Positions 23,601 through 35,088 of a stretch of 64,000 nucleotides of DNA are shown in pieces. Each line of letters opens with the position of its first letter. Position 1 is the stretch's first letter. Origin of the DNA: Molanna angustata (Eukaryota; Arthropoda; Insecta; Trichoptera; Molannidae); assembly GCA_963576475.1 (NCBI GenBank), contig OY754968.1, forward strand, positions 11,493,607 through 11,557,606. Direction: 5' to 3'. The notes beneath the pieces are model-generated. The model was given only the letters and a program-made list of their open reading frames with translations, did no database searches and was not told where the DNA came from. Made by a program: the position numbers and the translations under genes.

Positions 23601-23960
23601 ATAGGACACTGCCTTAGTAGTAGTCAGCTCTACATACATAATACACGTCAGGGATAATCCTTCATGTGCTTGTGGGGAGGAAGTCGAGACCCTAGACCAT
23701 TTGTTTTTTGAATGCCCAATTCACACCGAACACGACTTATCTATACCTACACTTAATACTCCATTACCAATCAATATGTCACATCTTCTGTCATTAAATT
23801 CCCTGCACATTTATTTCCACATACCTACCATTTTTTTTCGCCTTAATGGATTCGATCTATAATGTAATACCTTCAAGTCTCAAAATAATTTAATAACATT
23901 TTTATATTGGCAGCAATCATCGTAGTGATTGGGTGGAATGTCACTTAAGCTACAAAAAGA
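23601..23960 (+). pseudogene. LINE C-terminal zinc-finger remnant
   Basis: The plus frame 23653-23862 encodes DNPSCACGEEVETLDHLFFE followed by CP, then 45 further residues and a stop. The C-x-C-G...ET.DH..FECP block is the CCHC-like finger found at the C-terminus of many insect LINE ORF2 proteins (R1/Jockey/CR1 types). The reading frame is uninterrupted but there is no RT upstream, so this is a 5'-truncated insertion. The 3' UTR probably continues to about 23960. A related decayed copy is at 52283-52467. Confidence 0.7.
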
Positions 23961-26900
23961 ATTAGAATAAGAACTTGTTAAAAAAAGTTTAAAATGTTAA
24001 CACGAATGTAAAGTCGAAGGCTAGACAGAGAATTTCCAAGTTCGTGTCTGTGTATTGTCGTGTGTTTTAGATATTCGAAATATTATTTGCGATTGAAAAT
24101 CGGCGCGTCGCGATTAATGACGGGCAACAAGATCAGAGTGGAATGTGCAAATGAATTGAGATGTGACTTCCTTGCAACGGCATCTGCCAGACATTCTTCA
24201 TCATATCGATACACCAACCTATTGGTCGGAACTCCATCGTTGCTCGATGCAAAGGTACCTAACTACCCTATTTTTATAAAAATAATGGAATAAAATATTA
24301 CATGTTCTTGAAACCAGACTTGAAATTATGGTGCAGGTTTTTGTGTTTTCATATAATTAAAAATTGATTAAATATTTTAATTTTAATTAATTGGAGTTTG
24401 TATATTTAAAAATTTGAATATCTACCTAATTTAATGTATTGGGTTTTGATTTAAGTAAATACAAAACATTGGAATATTGTTATTCTACAATTATTAAGAC
24501 ATGGTATTGTATAGCTCTTAACAAACTTATAAACCTGAATTTACCACTTATAAAACCAACAAACACTTATAAAACTACAAACTTATAAAACCAAAATAAA
24601 GGTAAATGGTTAAAAAAACAGGATTTTTTTCAATGTTTGCTTTTTATATTAATATTCTAATTAAAATAAAACATAATATATTTTACTGATTGTCTTTCAC
24701 TTATATTCCACTTTGAAAATCATCATTTTGTCGATACTCTTCTAAGAGCGATACCGTTAAATGGAAGTGGTATGACATAGTGGTATGAGTTGAAAATCCG
24801 ATTTAAGATTAGGAAAATAAAAAAGTGAAATTATCTTTATGAAATATTGAATGACGAAAAAATGAGGAGACAGCATCTAATGCCAAGAAATGAATGCGTA
24901 GAATTTGGTGTCTGTCTACCGCGTAATCTACATATGTAGGTACATCTAAATGCCGTTGAATCTCATTTCTCACTATACTATTATTTGCCTTACAAATAAT
25001 TTACTGAATGTCCGATATCATTATTGTGTCTATGGTCACACTATCGGCCCGATATCGATTGTATATTTAGATTTCGATTGGATACAAATATTAGATGAAG
25101 ATGTTACTTCATTGCTCCGCATGACTCAATGTGGAATGATCGATTCTTTTGACTTGATTGTGGAGCTGATCAAGCATAAACTTCTCATCATAAAGATCAG
25201 GTTTTTTTAAAATGGAAATGTCGCTTTATTAGCTCTTCTGGTACAATCATAAATTTTGGAATTCGGTTAAAAAAATAAGAAGAAGCGAATTAATTTTGTA
25301 CAGCGAAAAAGGTCTGATGTAAAATGAGAACAGATTTTCTGTACGATTGTAATATTTTGGGTCGATTACCCCTTTTCATAGAATGGACCATTATTTTTGT
25401 TTGCGGAGTTTTCAGTTAATGTAAGTTAGTTTGAAAACGTGCATAGCAAATAATTATTAATTGATTATTTACGTCTATAATATCGGAGACGAAGGAATCT
25501 CTTGACATTAGGTACTATCCGATATTGCTAAAGTGTGTTTTGATTTTAGAGTTAAATTGGTTTGTAAAGATTCATTAAATAGATCTGCAACAAATGTTGT
25601 TAAATTGGTGTAAAATAACATGGCTGTAATATCTAGTTATCATCATGTTTTAATTTACAATTAAAAAAATCGACAACTTTCAAGATAGAACAGATTGAAA
25701 GAAATATAGGTATAACTAATTGTAATACAAGTAATAAGTACAAAATAAATATCTAGTTTTGGTTTATTGAAAGTTTTCCTTATTATTTAAAAGAATAACT
25801 TAATCTTTTAAATACCAATTATAAAAAGAAGGACAAACATAATTAAATCCTTTGAATAACTAAGTACCAATCATAAATTTACATTTAAATTAAAATAAAA
25901 TCGATACGTTTTTGATTCCACAAACGATGTACTTAGAGCAAAAAAAAATCCAAATGTAGAATGTACATTCTTATGAAGAATCAAAAACACTTTTTATATT
26001 TTTAATTAAATGTGAAATGATTCTACCAAATAAATAATCGCTAAATAAATATTTTGACAAATACATGGAAAAGGTTGGTAGGTGCTACGTTATATGAAGT
26101 TAAACATATGAGGTAATTTATGTATGTAATTTGCCATACGATATTGACACAATAATCTTCGAGGCCAAACTTGTAGTTTTCATTCAATCTTGACATGTGA
26201 CACGTTATGAGTTCGATGCAAAAAATGATTAAATATTAGGAGACAGGAGTGAAGTCAAAAAAATAGATCAATACGATCGATTTTGTAATAAAGAAGAACA
26301 TATAATATTATCAATTAGGAGATGCCCAAACGCGGACATAATGTGTGGTCAATAAAGTAGATCAACAATATTGGTGTAGATATTATGGTGCAATTCACCT
26401 GGGAAACTTGTCTTACTTGACGATGAACTAAATCGAGTGTTCTTAAAGGAAAGATCCTCAAACGTGAAGGAAAGGAAAAGCGAAGAAGGACGGAAGACAT
26501 GAGGGAGTGTGAAGGAGATCTATGTGGTCTGTGTTCTTATCTGTAGTTTTTATGTCAAAACCATCGACATGTATCTTACATGGGCAATAATCGCACTGGA
26601 TAATGTAACGAGACTCGCAAAATGATCGTTAAATCTCTTAACGATAATGTCCCTGTCCTGGCCCACGCCACTAAACTCCCCCCGCCTCCACATTCCCCCA
26701 CATACCTCTCCGCGCCCCATAACCGTCGGAACTGCAGAGACAGAGTTAACTGTCAATGTGACCAGTGGGGTATAAACAATAGGTATCTAAGTACTACAAA
26801 ATTATCCACAAAAAATACATAGTTACATACTATTGTCATATCTTTATTCAGACAAGCAGGGCTTCTCATGAAGTTGAAAACAAAATTTAGATCAGCTTCA

Positions 26901-27030
26901 GACTTTAGCAAACTTTGAGGTTAAATTACTTAATTGTATAATAATATTAATTTATACAACAATTAATGACAATATCATACTAAACGTTGATTAAAAATTA
27001 GATGAAAGATTAATATTGGATTATGATAGA
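23961..27030. other. Unassigned stretch; unique patches at 24000-24260 and 26600-26770
   Basis: Mostly AT-rich. 24000-24260 is unique and less AT-biased (AATCGGCGCGTCGCGATTAA); a 77-codon plus frame at 24060 ends near an AAG|GTACC donor-like site, with no recognised domain. 26640-26760 is C-rich on the plus strand (CTCCCCCCGCCTCCACATTC), with overlapping frames on both strands. These could be regulatory DNA. No gene supported. Confidence 0.3.
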
Positions 27031-27035
27031 GTACT

Positions 27036-27200
27036 GGTGGAAGAAGAATGGTTGGAAGACCGCGGCTTCGATGGGAGGATGAAGTTGGAAGGATTGCTTC
27101 CCAATTACTGCAAGTGCCGGACAGTTGGAGAGTTGCTGCAGACGATAAAAGAAGCTGGAGGCGAAGACTGACGGAGGTCAAGGCTCGATATGGGCTGTAG
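27036..27200 (+). pseudogene. RTE-like LINE C-terminal remnant
   Basis: The plus frame reads GGRRMVGRPRLRWEDEVGRI, then PDSWRVAADDKRSWRRRLTE and ends VKARYGL-stop, followed by CGCC. The copy at 46747-47061 ends the same way (GRPKLRWLDD, DGWRRILEEARAHTGL-stop, CGCC). A GRPxLRWxD block, a Trp/Arg-rich block and a terminal GL are typical of the C-terminus of a widespread insect LINE group. About 55 codons survive. Confidence 0.65.
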
Positions 27201-28310
27201 CGCCATTGAAGAAAAAACTGATTTATACATTTATTATATATTTTAAGATTAAGGCAAGAAAGGAACGTTTTAATTACATCCATTCATAGTTCCATATTTG
27301 TTTCTTCTTTCGTGTTTTTCAAAATTTCATCTACGCCAACATTTCCATAGTCGACCTTTACATTTTATGTTCCACTCATTATTATTAAATTTATTTGTTA
27401 TTTTATTCTTCCATGTGTCCTTAACAACACGTGATTTCATTCTACAGCGTTAAATACATACCTACTTAACTTTATTAGGATTTTTTTAAAATTATAATAG
27501 TTAAACACACCAATAAACCAAAGTAAATATATAAAAATACATACTGTTACTTTGTATAAACCACGAATTTTACGTATTTACGATCGAAAGTTTTCGAAGC
27601 TAACCGCTTCTTCCTCCGGACTAAGCGGTTAGCTTCGAAAAAGTTACTGTATATATTTTTATTTATTTAAAATTTTAAATTGTGCCACAAAGTATTGGTT
27701 ACATCATATGAAGATAAAAAAGTACCTACTTACTAAAGGTATTTAGGTAAAATATTCGTTAAATATCTTGAACGAGCTTCCGTTTGCGCACAGTGTAAAT
27801 TTGTGTCTTTTTGTTTCGTTGAGTTACGTGCAAATATTGCCCCCCTTCTCGGCTAAAAGTTCAAGTTATTTGGCGACAACTATATTCATAGATACCTGCT
27901 AGTTCTTGTTATTGTATAATTTTTATTATATCAATAGATAACTACATATATCTTTATTGAAGAATGTTTAAAAAATATAATAATTGAAATGGATATAAAA
28001 TTTGAAAATATTATGTGTAGGTATCAATTACTGTTTGGTCATGTTTATTGTTAAGTTAATATTTTTGATAATAATCTGTAAACATTATTTACCAACGGTG
28101 CTAGTGCAGGGTTAAACTTTATGTAAGTATTAAATGAAATAACATTGGTTGCGGAGGTGCTAGTAACAATCCTTTATTCAAAGATTAGCGCTGGTAATTG
28201 AAAATTCAAAGTAATTGCTGAAGACTATTTTAGATAAAATTATAATTGAAGACATGGAGAAACGAGTAGTAGAAAATAATATTAGGAAGTATGCGTTGCA
28301 TATACAGTAT
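27201..28310. other. Unassigned AT-rich stretch with a perfect hairpin
   Basis: TTTTCGAAGCTAACCGCTT (27591-27609) and its exact complement (27623-27641) form a 19-bp stem with a 13-nt loop. Partly matching outer arms (TACTGT...AAAAATA) extend it toward 27525 and 27665. Probably a small foldback element. No gene. Confidence 0.5.
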
Positions 28311-28315
28311 AGTAC

Positions 28316-28874
28316 TGTAGCGGGTGCAACCAGCCGAGTTGACCACCCACTTCAAGGAGTAGGGGGACGTCAGCCGGCTATTTAAGATCCTGCACATCAC
28401 GTTCCCGTCGTTCAGTTTAACCAAGGCCAGCGGTAGATCGTCACTCTGCTCGACTCACATTTCGATTCCGCGCATTCATCGATCTATTTTATTTAAATTA
28501 TTTAATAGTCAATTATTGAAGTATATACCAATCTTGAATTATAATTAGAGTCAAACTATCAAATAAACACGTAAGTCAAATTCAAACTATTTTAATACCT
28601 GTCTGTAATATCAATTAATTTATATTTCATATGATAAATTTATAAATGTTTTATGGTGTGGCGTGGGTACCTCATTCTGCTGTGTAACGTTCTTTAATTA
28701 GCTTGCAACTAATTACCGAGTTACGCACGGCAGGATCGAGTACACACGCGACATCATTTCGCGTTGGATTTGGGGAACAGGCGACAGGTTATCACCTAGT
28801 GCCTTTCTAGACCGGAGCACCCTTCTGTAAATAAATAAATTAACATTAAAATCCAATTCCCAACCTAGCGCGAA
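28316..28874 (+). repeat. 5' LTR
   Basis: 559 bp, starting TGTAGCGGGTGCAACC and ending CAACCTAGCGCGAA. TATTTAAG (28379-28386) is a plausible TATA box, with an initiator-like TTCAGTT about 33 bp downstream. AATAAA at 28562-28567 and again near 28831 could direct 3' processing. The end does not show the common CA, so the exact border depends on the 4- or 5-bp target reading. Confidence 0.93.
28379..28417 (+). promoter_or_regulatory. LTR core promoter candidate
   Basis: TATTTAAG at 28379 followed by TTCAGTT at 28411-28417, which fits the arthropod initiator consensus TCAKTY. The spacing of about 33-35 bp is slightly longer than ideal. The same arrangement is in the 3' LTR. Not tested experimentally. 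Confidence 0.45.
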
Positions 28875-28877
28875 AAC

Positions 28878-28895
28878 TGGTGACCACCGAGCGTG
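28878..28895 (+). other. Putative primer binding site
   Basis: TGGTGACCACCGAGCGTG starts 2-3 nt after the 5' LTR. TGG pairs with the CCA end of a tRNA, as expected for minus-strand priming. The TGGYGACC start resembles the tRNA-Arg-primed sites of mdg1/412-type elements, but I cannot name the tRNA with confidence. Confidence 0.55.
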
Positions 28896-31098
28896 CAGAA
28901 CAGGTATATTTGTTGTGTAAAGATAATATTTGTAAAATAGTGTGTAAAACTGGTAAAGCCCCATCTCTGTTGCAATTTTGTCGATTTAAATTTATATTGA
29001 GCACATGACATCAAATTTGTGATAATAATTTTTTTTTGTGTAACAAACGATAATCTGTTATCAGGAACAAATTATAATATTCGTTCAATGACAATTATCT
29101 AGTCACTTTGCACATTCTAAACTCATACGACAGAGATTAAAATTTTATTGAATAATAATTATTTCGGTTATTGGACCTGGTTAGACTGAACCCTACGCAG
29201 TAAAACATACGCAGTAATAGTATGTTATCCCTAATTGTTATAAACCATTAAAAAAAACACTTTTATAACGAAATTATAAGTATTATAATTAGTTATATTG
29301 TCGTATTCAAAACTAAAATATCGAAACTGGTATTGAATAAATATATGCTAAATAAATACCTACCAAAAATTGAAAAATATTTCCCTATGTTAATTGTAAA
29401 AATATATAATAATGTGTATTTATTTTTTTTTCATGAGCTAATACTACGCTAAAACGGACAAAAAAACTACCAAACGGAGGTAAAATAACGGAAGGAATAC
29501 CAAAAAACTAAAGGAGATTTAAAAAAGATAAAAATATAAAAATAAAGAACCTAAAGAAGCATGTATTATGCGCAAAAACAGCACGCATAAAAAGATAAGT
29601 AAAAACCACATTTTATTATTTAAAAAAGCCAAAGTAAATTCATTTGCAGTAACATAAAATCATTGCAGAAATAAAAATAAAATATCTATCTAAAAATTCA
29701 CGTAAAATCCTTATTTTTAAATACCTACAAGACAAATTATTAACCTGTAAAGTAAATACGTAGGTAAATAAATTTTAGTATTATTGCTTAAAAATAACGC
29801 ATAAATGTTACACGGAATGTAAAATAAAATTATTGTCTAAAAAATGTCACAAAAAAACTTGTTTACCATGACGCGCACATTTTTATCGCGATAATAAAAA
29901 CATGTAACAAAATTAACCAAAAATATAATTTTTAATATTATTTTGCGGTAGTAAAAATATATTCAAAAAAAAATATCCTGTAAAAAATTACAATAATAAT
30001 ATCTTCCCGAACATCAATCGGAATACATTATCTGATACCTACTTATGAAATAGGTAGAATCCTATAGTGTAAACTTAAAATATGTAACCGAGGTAATAAT
30101 AATAAAAATATTCTCCACGAAAAAAATCACGAAATCGAAGCTCGAAACGAAACATTAAATATATTCGAAGTACATACAATAATCATATTCCATTGAGCGT
30201 ACAGTGCCGTGCACATTTGAAACAAAAAATAAGAAAGATAATAAATGTAAATGTAACAAAAATATTTATTTTAAAATAAAATAGAAATATTATATCGAAT
30301 AATAATAAAGTACGAACGCAGTCATATTAACAAAAGTATAAAAAAACGAATATTAAATACGAAATCATAACATAATTTAATAATCTATAGAAATATCGAG
30401 TAAACATCATCGAAAAATATATTCCACTCCGCGATACTGTACACCGAGACAATACCGGGTACGTGGGCGTAAATACGAAATACCAAAATCTAACACCGCG
30501 ACGAATCACGCATGAATCTAGGACTATTCGCCACCAACATTTGTTAGCCAGCGAAACGTAATATAATATATCTCATTGATAATATATACATAACTTGTAC
30601 TTTTATTTCAGATTAAAAACGTTTAAACATTTATTCATTTTAAATTATTAAATCAAATATACATTTAAATTTAATAAAAAATTATATCCTATTTAAAAAC
30701 AAAGCATTTAAATACTTTACGCTGAATATATTAAATAAAAAATAAATTATTTTTTTAAATTTTTTTTAAATATAGTTACCTAATCACAATAACAACAAAC
30801 ATATATACGTATAGGAACGTCCACAAACAAGAGACCTTATAAGCATCGAACAAAAATAAACTCTAGAAATATTTACAATTTACAATTCATACAATTAAAA
30901 CAAAGCAACTTCAATTATAATATACTGATAATATCATAATAAATAAAACACAAAAAATTATATTTTAGTTTAAAACAACTATAAAAATATTTTTATTTTT
31001 TATTTTCTTAAAAAAAATAGTTATAATATTTTTTTTATTTTTATTTTTATTTATATTTATAAACTGTAATACAACTTGAAGAATATAACTCACATCAA
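28896..31098 (+). other. Long A-rich untranslated leader of the LTR element
   Basis: About 2.2 kb without a plus-strand frame of note, very A-rich. It contains no second coding region, and similarity to packaging signals cannot be judged. It is longer than usual for Ty3/Gypsy leaders. Confidence 0.6.
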
Positions 31099-32109
31099 AT
31101 GTTATACGATAAAATGAACATCATGGACAAAGAAAATACAGAACAATCGTCACAAGACCAAGCAACCGAAATTTATTCAACAAACATCAAATTGCCAAGC
31201 GTATGGAGACATCAGATACAATTATGGTTTTTCACCATAGAAGCCCAATTTTCAAACGCAAGAATAACTAAGGATGAATCCAAATATAATCATGTATTAG
31301 CCGCATTAGATCCAGAAACCATGTCATGCGTCGCTGACGTCATACAATTTCCGCCAAGTATGGATAAATACAAAAACCTCAAACTCACACTTCTGAACCG
31401 TCTACAAGAGTCTGAAGAGGGAAGACTCACCCAATTACTCCATGGAATACAATTAGGAGACAAGACACCATCAGAACTATTGCGAAGGATGAAAAGCCTA
31501 GCTGGACCAACATTAAATAACAACACGTTAATTACAAGATTATGGATAGAACGACTACCTCATCGTATACAAGAAATAATTTCAGCCATTAATACAGATG
31601 ACGTCACAGTACTAGCCACAACAGCAGACAGAATAATGGAAGTCAACAGTAGAACTGACGTTCAAGCAGTAAACCTACCATCAACTTCTTCATTGAGCAA
31701 CACAGCAACAAGCAACCAAAGCACAGTAAACCTACTTTGTACAATGCAGCAACAAATACAAATGCTAACCGACAAAATAATGGGACTTGAAATTCAACAG
31801 AGGCAATCAAGACCATCCTACAGAAATAATCAACGCGACCATTCAAGATCAAGATCCACAAGCCCAAATAGATATCAAAAATATAATAATAATTATAATC
31901 GGCAAAACAAACGCAATTTTAAATACAATTATAATAACAATAACTTCCAACAAATGTCAAATAATAATAATAATAACAACTACCAGCAAACGCGTAATAA
32001 TAATAACGATAACGTCAAGCCGCTGGATATATGTATACCACATCAAAAATATGGAAGTCAAGCAAAATACTGTCGACAGCCTTGCACCTATAACCATCCG
32101 GAAAACTAA
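31099..32109 (+). CDS. gag: Gag-like capsid/nucleocapsid protein of the LTR element
   Basis: 336 aa. Gag forms the cytoplasmic particle that packages the element RNA. Residues about 33-190 carry the Ty3/Gypsy capsid pattern (PSVWRHQIQLWFFTIEAQF, then a long helical region with LLHGIQLGDKTPSELLRRMK and LWIERLPHRIQ). Residues about 220-310 are Gln/Asn/Arg-rich, an RNA-binding-type tail with long Asn runs encoded by AAT/AAC repeats. The C-terminus has CIPHQKYGSQAKYCRQPCTY, the C-x2-H-x8-C-x3-C-like end seen in this Gag type instead of a classical CCHC knuckle. An alternative start is Met6 or Met9. It ends 2 nt before the pol ATG, in another frame, so Pol needs frameshifting, reinitiation or a separate start. 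The frame is intact. Confidence 0.92.
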   Translation: MLYDKMNIMDKENTEQSSQDQATEIYSTNIKLPSVWRHQIQLWFFTIEAQFSNARITKDESKYNHVLAALDPETMSCVADVIQFPPSMDKYKNLKLTLLNRLQESEEGRLTQLLHGIQLGDKTPSELLRRMKSLAGPTLNNNTLITRLWIERLPHRIQEIISAINTDDVTVLATTADRIMEVNSRTDVQAVNLPSTSSLSNTATSNQSTVNLLCTMQQQIQMLTDKIMGLEIQQRQSRPSYRNNQRDHSRSRSTSPNRYQKYNNNYNRQNKRNFKYNYNNNNFQQMSNNNNNNNYQQTRNNNNDNVKPLDICIPHQKYGSQAKYCRQPCTYNHPEN

Positions 32110-32111
32110 AA

Positions 32112-34562
32112 ATGCGACAGGTGTGTGAGACAACACCGTCGCAAATGAAGCATCGTCTCTTTCTACCAGATATAATCACGGGCGTGCAATACCTTATCGA
32201 CACAGGAGCCGAAATAAGCATCATACCAAGATACCTAAAAAACGACAAGGCAACCATCGCTACAGACAGTATCATCACTCCTATTTACGCAGCAAATGGA
32301 ACAATAATACCTTCATATGGACACCGAATTATCAACTTAAATCTCGGATTACGCCGGAATCACAAATGGAAATTTATAGTCGCCGACGTAACCAAGCCGA
32401 TCATAGGGGCAGATTTCTTAACCAATTATGATATATTGGTGGACTTAAAAAGAAAATTACTCATTGATAAAAAAACAGGGTTGACAAGCAAAGGAACCGT
32501 CTATAGAACAAGTGTTATAGACATAGCAACAGTACAGTCAACATCAAAATTCCAAAAAATTATACGAAAATACCCAAGTTTAACAAGAGCAGATATGGCA
32601 CAAAAAGGATCAAAAACAAATATTACTCATCACATTCAAACCAGAGGACCACCCGTCACAACCAAAATGAGAAGGCTCAACCCATTACAATTAGAAATAG
32701 CAAAAAAGGAATTCGCATATATGATCGAACAGGGAATATGTCGCCCTTCGAAAAGCAATTGGTCAAGCCCTTTGCATATGGTAAAAAAGCCAGATGGAAA
32801 TTATAGAATGTGTGGAGATTACCGACGCCTAAATTCAATAACAAAACCGGACAAGTACCCGATTCCACAACTTCAAGACTTCTCACATAAACTACACGAT
32901 GCAAAAATATTCACTAAAATAGACCTCTCAAGAGCATATAACCAAATAAACATGGAAGAAGAAGACATCCAAAAAACCGCCCTACTAACGCCATTTGGAC
33001 TGTATGAATTCACGAAAATGCCACCAGGACTGTCCAACGCCGCACAAACATTTCAACGACATCTACATAACATAACAAGGGACCTAGAATACGTCTTCAC
33101 GTACATTGATGACATTCTGGTCGCCTCCAGAAACATAAACGAGCATGAGAAGCATCTCGACAAACTTTTCGAAAGATTATCCGAAAACGGATTAATTATC
33201 AACCAGGATAAATGCAAATTCGGCGTAGAAGAAGTACACTTTTTGGGTTACCGAATCAACAAAAACGGAAGTACACCAATACCAGAAAAAGTGGAAGCAA
33301 TAATAAAAATTGAACCCCCAAAGGACGCAAAAGGACTCCGACGTTTCATGGGCATGCTAAATTTTTATAGAAAATTTTTGCCAAACGCAGCCGAAACGCA
33401 AAAAATATTATTCGACCAATTAAAAGGGTACACCAAAAATGATAAAAGAAAACTACAATGGACAACTGAATTAAAAAAAGCGTTCGACAAATGTAAGCAA
33501 GATTTGACACAAGCCGCACTACTCGTACACATAAACTCCTCGGCAGAGATAGCAATAATGGTCGACGCATCAGATCACGCCATGGGCGCAGCACTTCAAC
33601 AAAAAACGGATAACAGCTGGCAACCTATATCATTTTTCTCCAGAAAATTTAATAGCGCACAAGAAAAGTACAGTACGTATGACCGAGAACTCACCGCCAT
33701 CTACGAGGCGATTAAATATTTCAGACCACAAATAGAAGGAAGAAACTTTGTAATAATCACCGACCACAAACCGTTAATTTTCGCCTTTAATAAAATCAAG
33801 CTCAACTCTCCTAGACAAGAAAGACAGCTGGATTATATAAGTCAATTCACCACGCGCATCAAACACATATCAGGCGAAGAAAACATAGTCGCAGATACTC
33901 TATCAAGAATCGAAGAGATAGAAATAACATCAAACATCGACTATATTAAAATGGCAAGAGAACAACTCACAGACAAAGAGCTCAAGAAAATGCAGGAAAA
34001 TTCATCTCTATCACTAAAGAAAATCTCAATACCTAACACTAACAAAATGTTATGGTGTGACATCTCAACCAACACGTTACGACCATATGTACCAATCACA
34101 ATGCGAGAAGAAGTAATACTATCAGTACATAAATTAAGTCATCCCGGAGTAAAAACAACATCAAAGTTATTAAAACATAAATATATTTGGCCCAACATTG
34201 ACAAAACAGTAAAAAATGTCGTGAACAACTGCATCGAATGCCAAACTTCGAAAATTCATCGCCACACTGTAACACCTTTGAAACAATACAAACAAGTATC
34301 ATTGGACAGACTCAAACCAGCATTCTTCCTGAACGAGAACACAGACTACGGCGTAGAACCAAGCAGTAGACACACCACCTCTACAGAACAGAGATGGACG
34401 TCCACGCCACAGACGCACCAAGCCACTACGCCAGATGACACTTCAGATGACACTTCAGATGACACTCCAGATGCCACCCCAGAACGGCAACCACATACAA
34501 CCACTAGAGCCGGAAGACGAGTATATTTCCCGGAGCGATTCACCAGCTACAAATATTTCTAA
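32112..34562 (+). CDS. pol: Pol polyprotein lacking the integrase catalytic core
   Basis: 816 aa. Protease: LIDTGAEISIIP with catalytic Asp30. Reverse transcriptase: about 190-370, with KKPDGNYRMCGDYRRLN, FTKIDLSRAYNQI, and YIDD at 331-334. RNase H: about 470-590, with VDASDHAMGAAL (Asp485), YDREL and TDHKPL. Integrase zinc finger: H673-x3-H677 and C707-x2-C710 (NNCIECQTSKIHR). After TPLKQYK (about 34294) the protein jumps in frame to QVSLDRLKPAF and an acidic Thr/Ser/Asp tail ending GRRVYFPERFTSYKYF, which is the normal C-terminus. The D,D-35-E domain, usually ~250-300 aa, is absent. RT and RNase H look complete, so reverse transcription may work while integration would need another element's enzyme. 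Confidence 0.93.
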   Translation: MRQVCETTPSQMKHRLFLPDIITGVQYLIDTGAEISIIPRYLKNDKATIATDSIITPIYAANGTIIPSYGHRIINLNLGLRRNHKWKFIVADVTKPIIGADFLTNYDILVDLKRKLLIDKKTGLTSKGTVYRTSVIDIATVQSTSKFQKIIRKYPSLTRADMAQKGSKTNITHHIQTRGPPVTTKMRRLNPLQLEIAKKEFAYMIEQGICRPSKSNWSSPLHMVKKPDGNYRMCGDYRRLNSITKPDKYPIPQLQDFSHKLHDAKIFTKIDLSRAYNQINMEEEDIQKTALLTPFGLYEFTKMPPGLSNAAQTFQRHLHNITRDLEYVFTYIDDILVASRNINEHEKHLDKLFERLSENGLIINQDKCKFGVEEVHFLGYRINKNGSTPIPEKVEAIIKIEPPKDAKGLRRFMGMLNFYRKFLPNAAETQKILFDQLKGYTKNDKRKLQWTTELKKAFDKCKQDLTQAALLVHINSSAEIAIMVDASDHAMGAALQQKTDNSWQPISFFSRKFNSAQEKYSTYDRELTAIYEAIKYFRPQIEGRNFVIITDHKPLIFAFNKIKLNSPRQERQLDYISQFTTRIKHISGEENIVADTLSRIEEIEITSNIDYIKMAREQLTDKELKKMQENSSLSLKKISIPNTNKMLWCDISTNTLRPYVPITMREEVILSVHKLSHPGVKTTSKLLKHKYIWPNIDKTVKNVVNNCIECQTSKIHRHTVTPLKQYKQVSLDRLKPAFFLNENTDYGVEPSSRHTTSTEQRWTSTPQTHQATTPDDTSDDTSDDTPDATPERQPHTTTRAGRRVYFPERFTSYKYF

Positions 34563-35088
34563 GCTGAGTAATTTTTAATCATTTTTATAACCTGAATAAT
34601 TTCTATTTTTAATTTTTGTATAATTGTAATATGTATTCAATATAGATAAAAAATTTGGTCAATATGCAACTAATATTTGAATATAAAATCTTATAAAATT
34701 CCAACTTGACCAAATCAAAATAAGAAAATGCTGTATAATAAGAAAATGCTGTATACTAAGAAAATGCTGTATAGAAATGTAAATTTAATTGTAATTTTAT
34801 CTTCTTGTTCAAATTACAGTACATATAAAAAAGTACATTGAACAAGTTAATATAAACAATATTTTTTTTTAGAAATGTATAAGTATAGAAATAAGAACAT
34901 GATAAATATATGACCTCTAAATTTTTATTAGTAAAATAAACTGCTATATATATATATGTAATGCCATTTCAGGTAAACAATATAAAATTCTTTGTAAAAA
35001 AAAAAAAACATATGTCATTGTTACAGACAATCAGAGGAAATGCTGAGGAACGGACCAGGGTGGCGCTATCCAGCTGGCAGGGGGGTGA
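34563..35088 (+). other. 3' non-coding segment of the LTR element
   Basis: About 525 bp, AT-rich, no frame of note. AAGAAAATGCTGTATA recurs three times in tandem near 34722-34772. No env remnant visible. Confidence 0.6.
35077..35088 (+). other. Polypurine tract
   Basis: GGCAGGGGGGTGA lies immediately before the 3' LTR, the position from which plus-strand DNA synthesis is primed. Confidence 0.7.

Noticed and set aside
31787..32128. 113-codon Ile/Thr-rich frame overlapping gag
   Set aside because: Out-of-frame reading of the AAT/AAC-rich Gag tail; no motif.
32677..34543. Several 65-82-codon minus frames within pol
   Set aside because: Antisense shadows of the A-rich pol coding strand.
34563..35088. 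Possible env gene downstream of pol, which would suggest an errantivirus
   Set aside because: No plus-strand frame of useful length and no signal peptide or membrane segment; the segment is non-coding.
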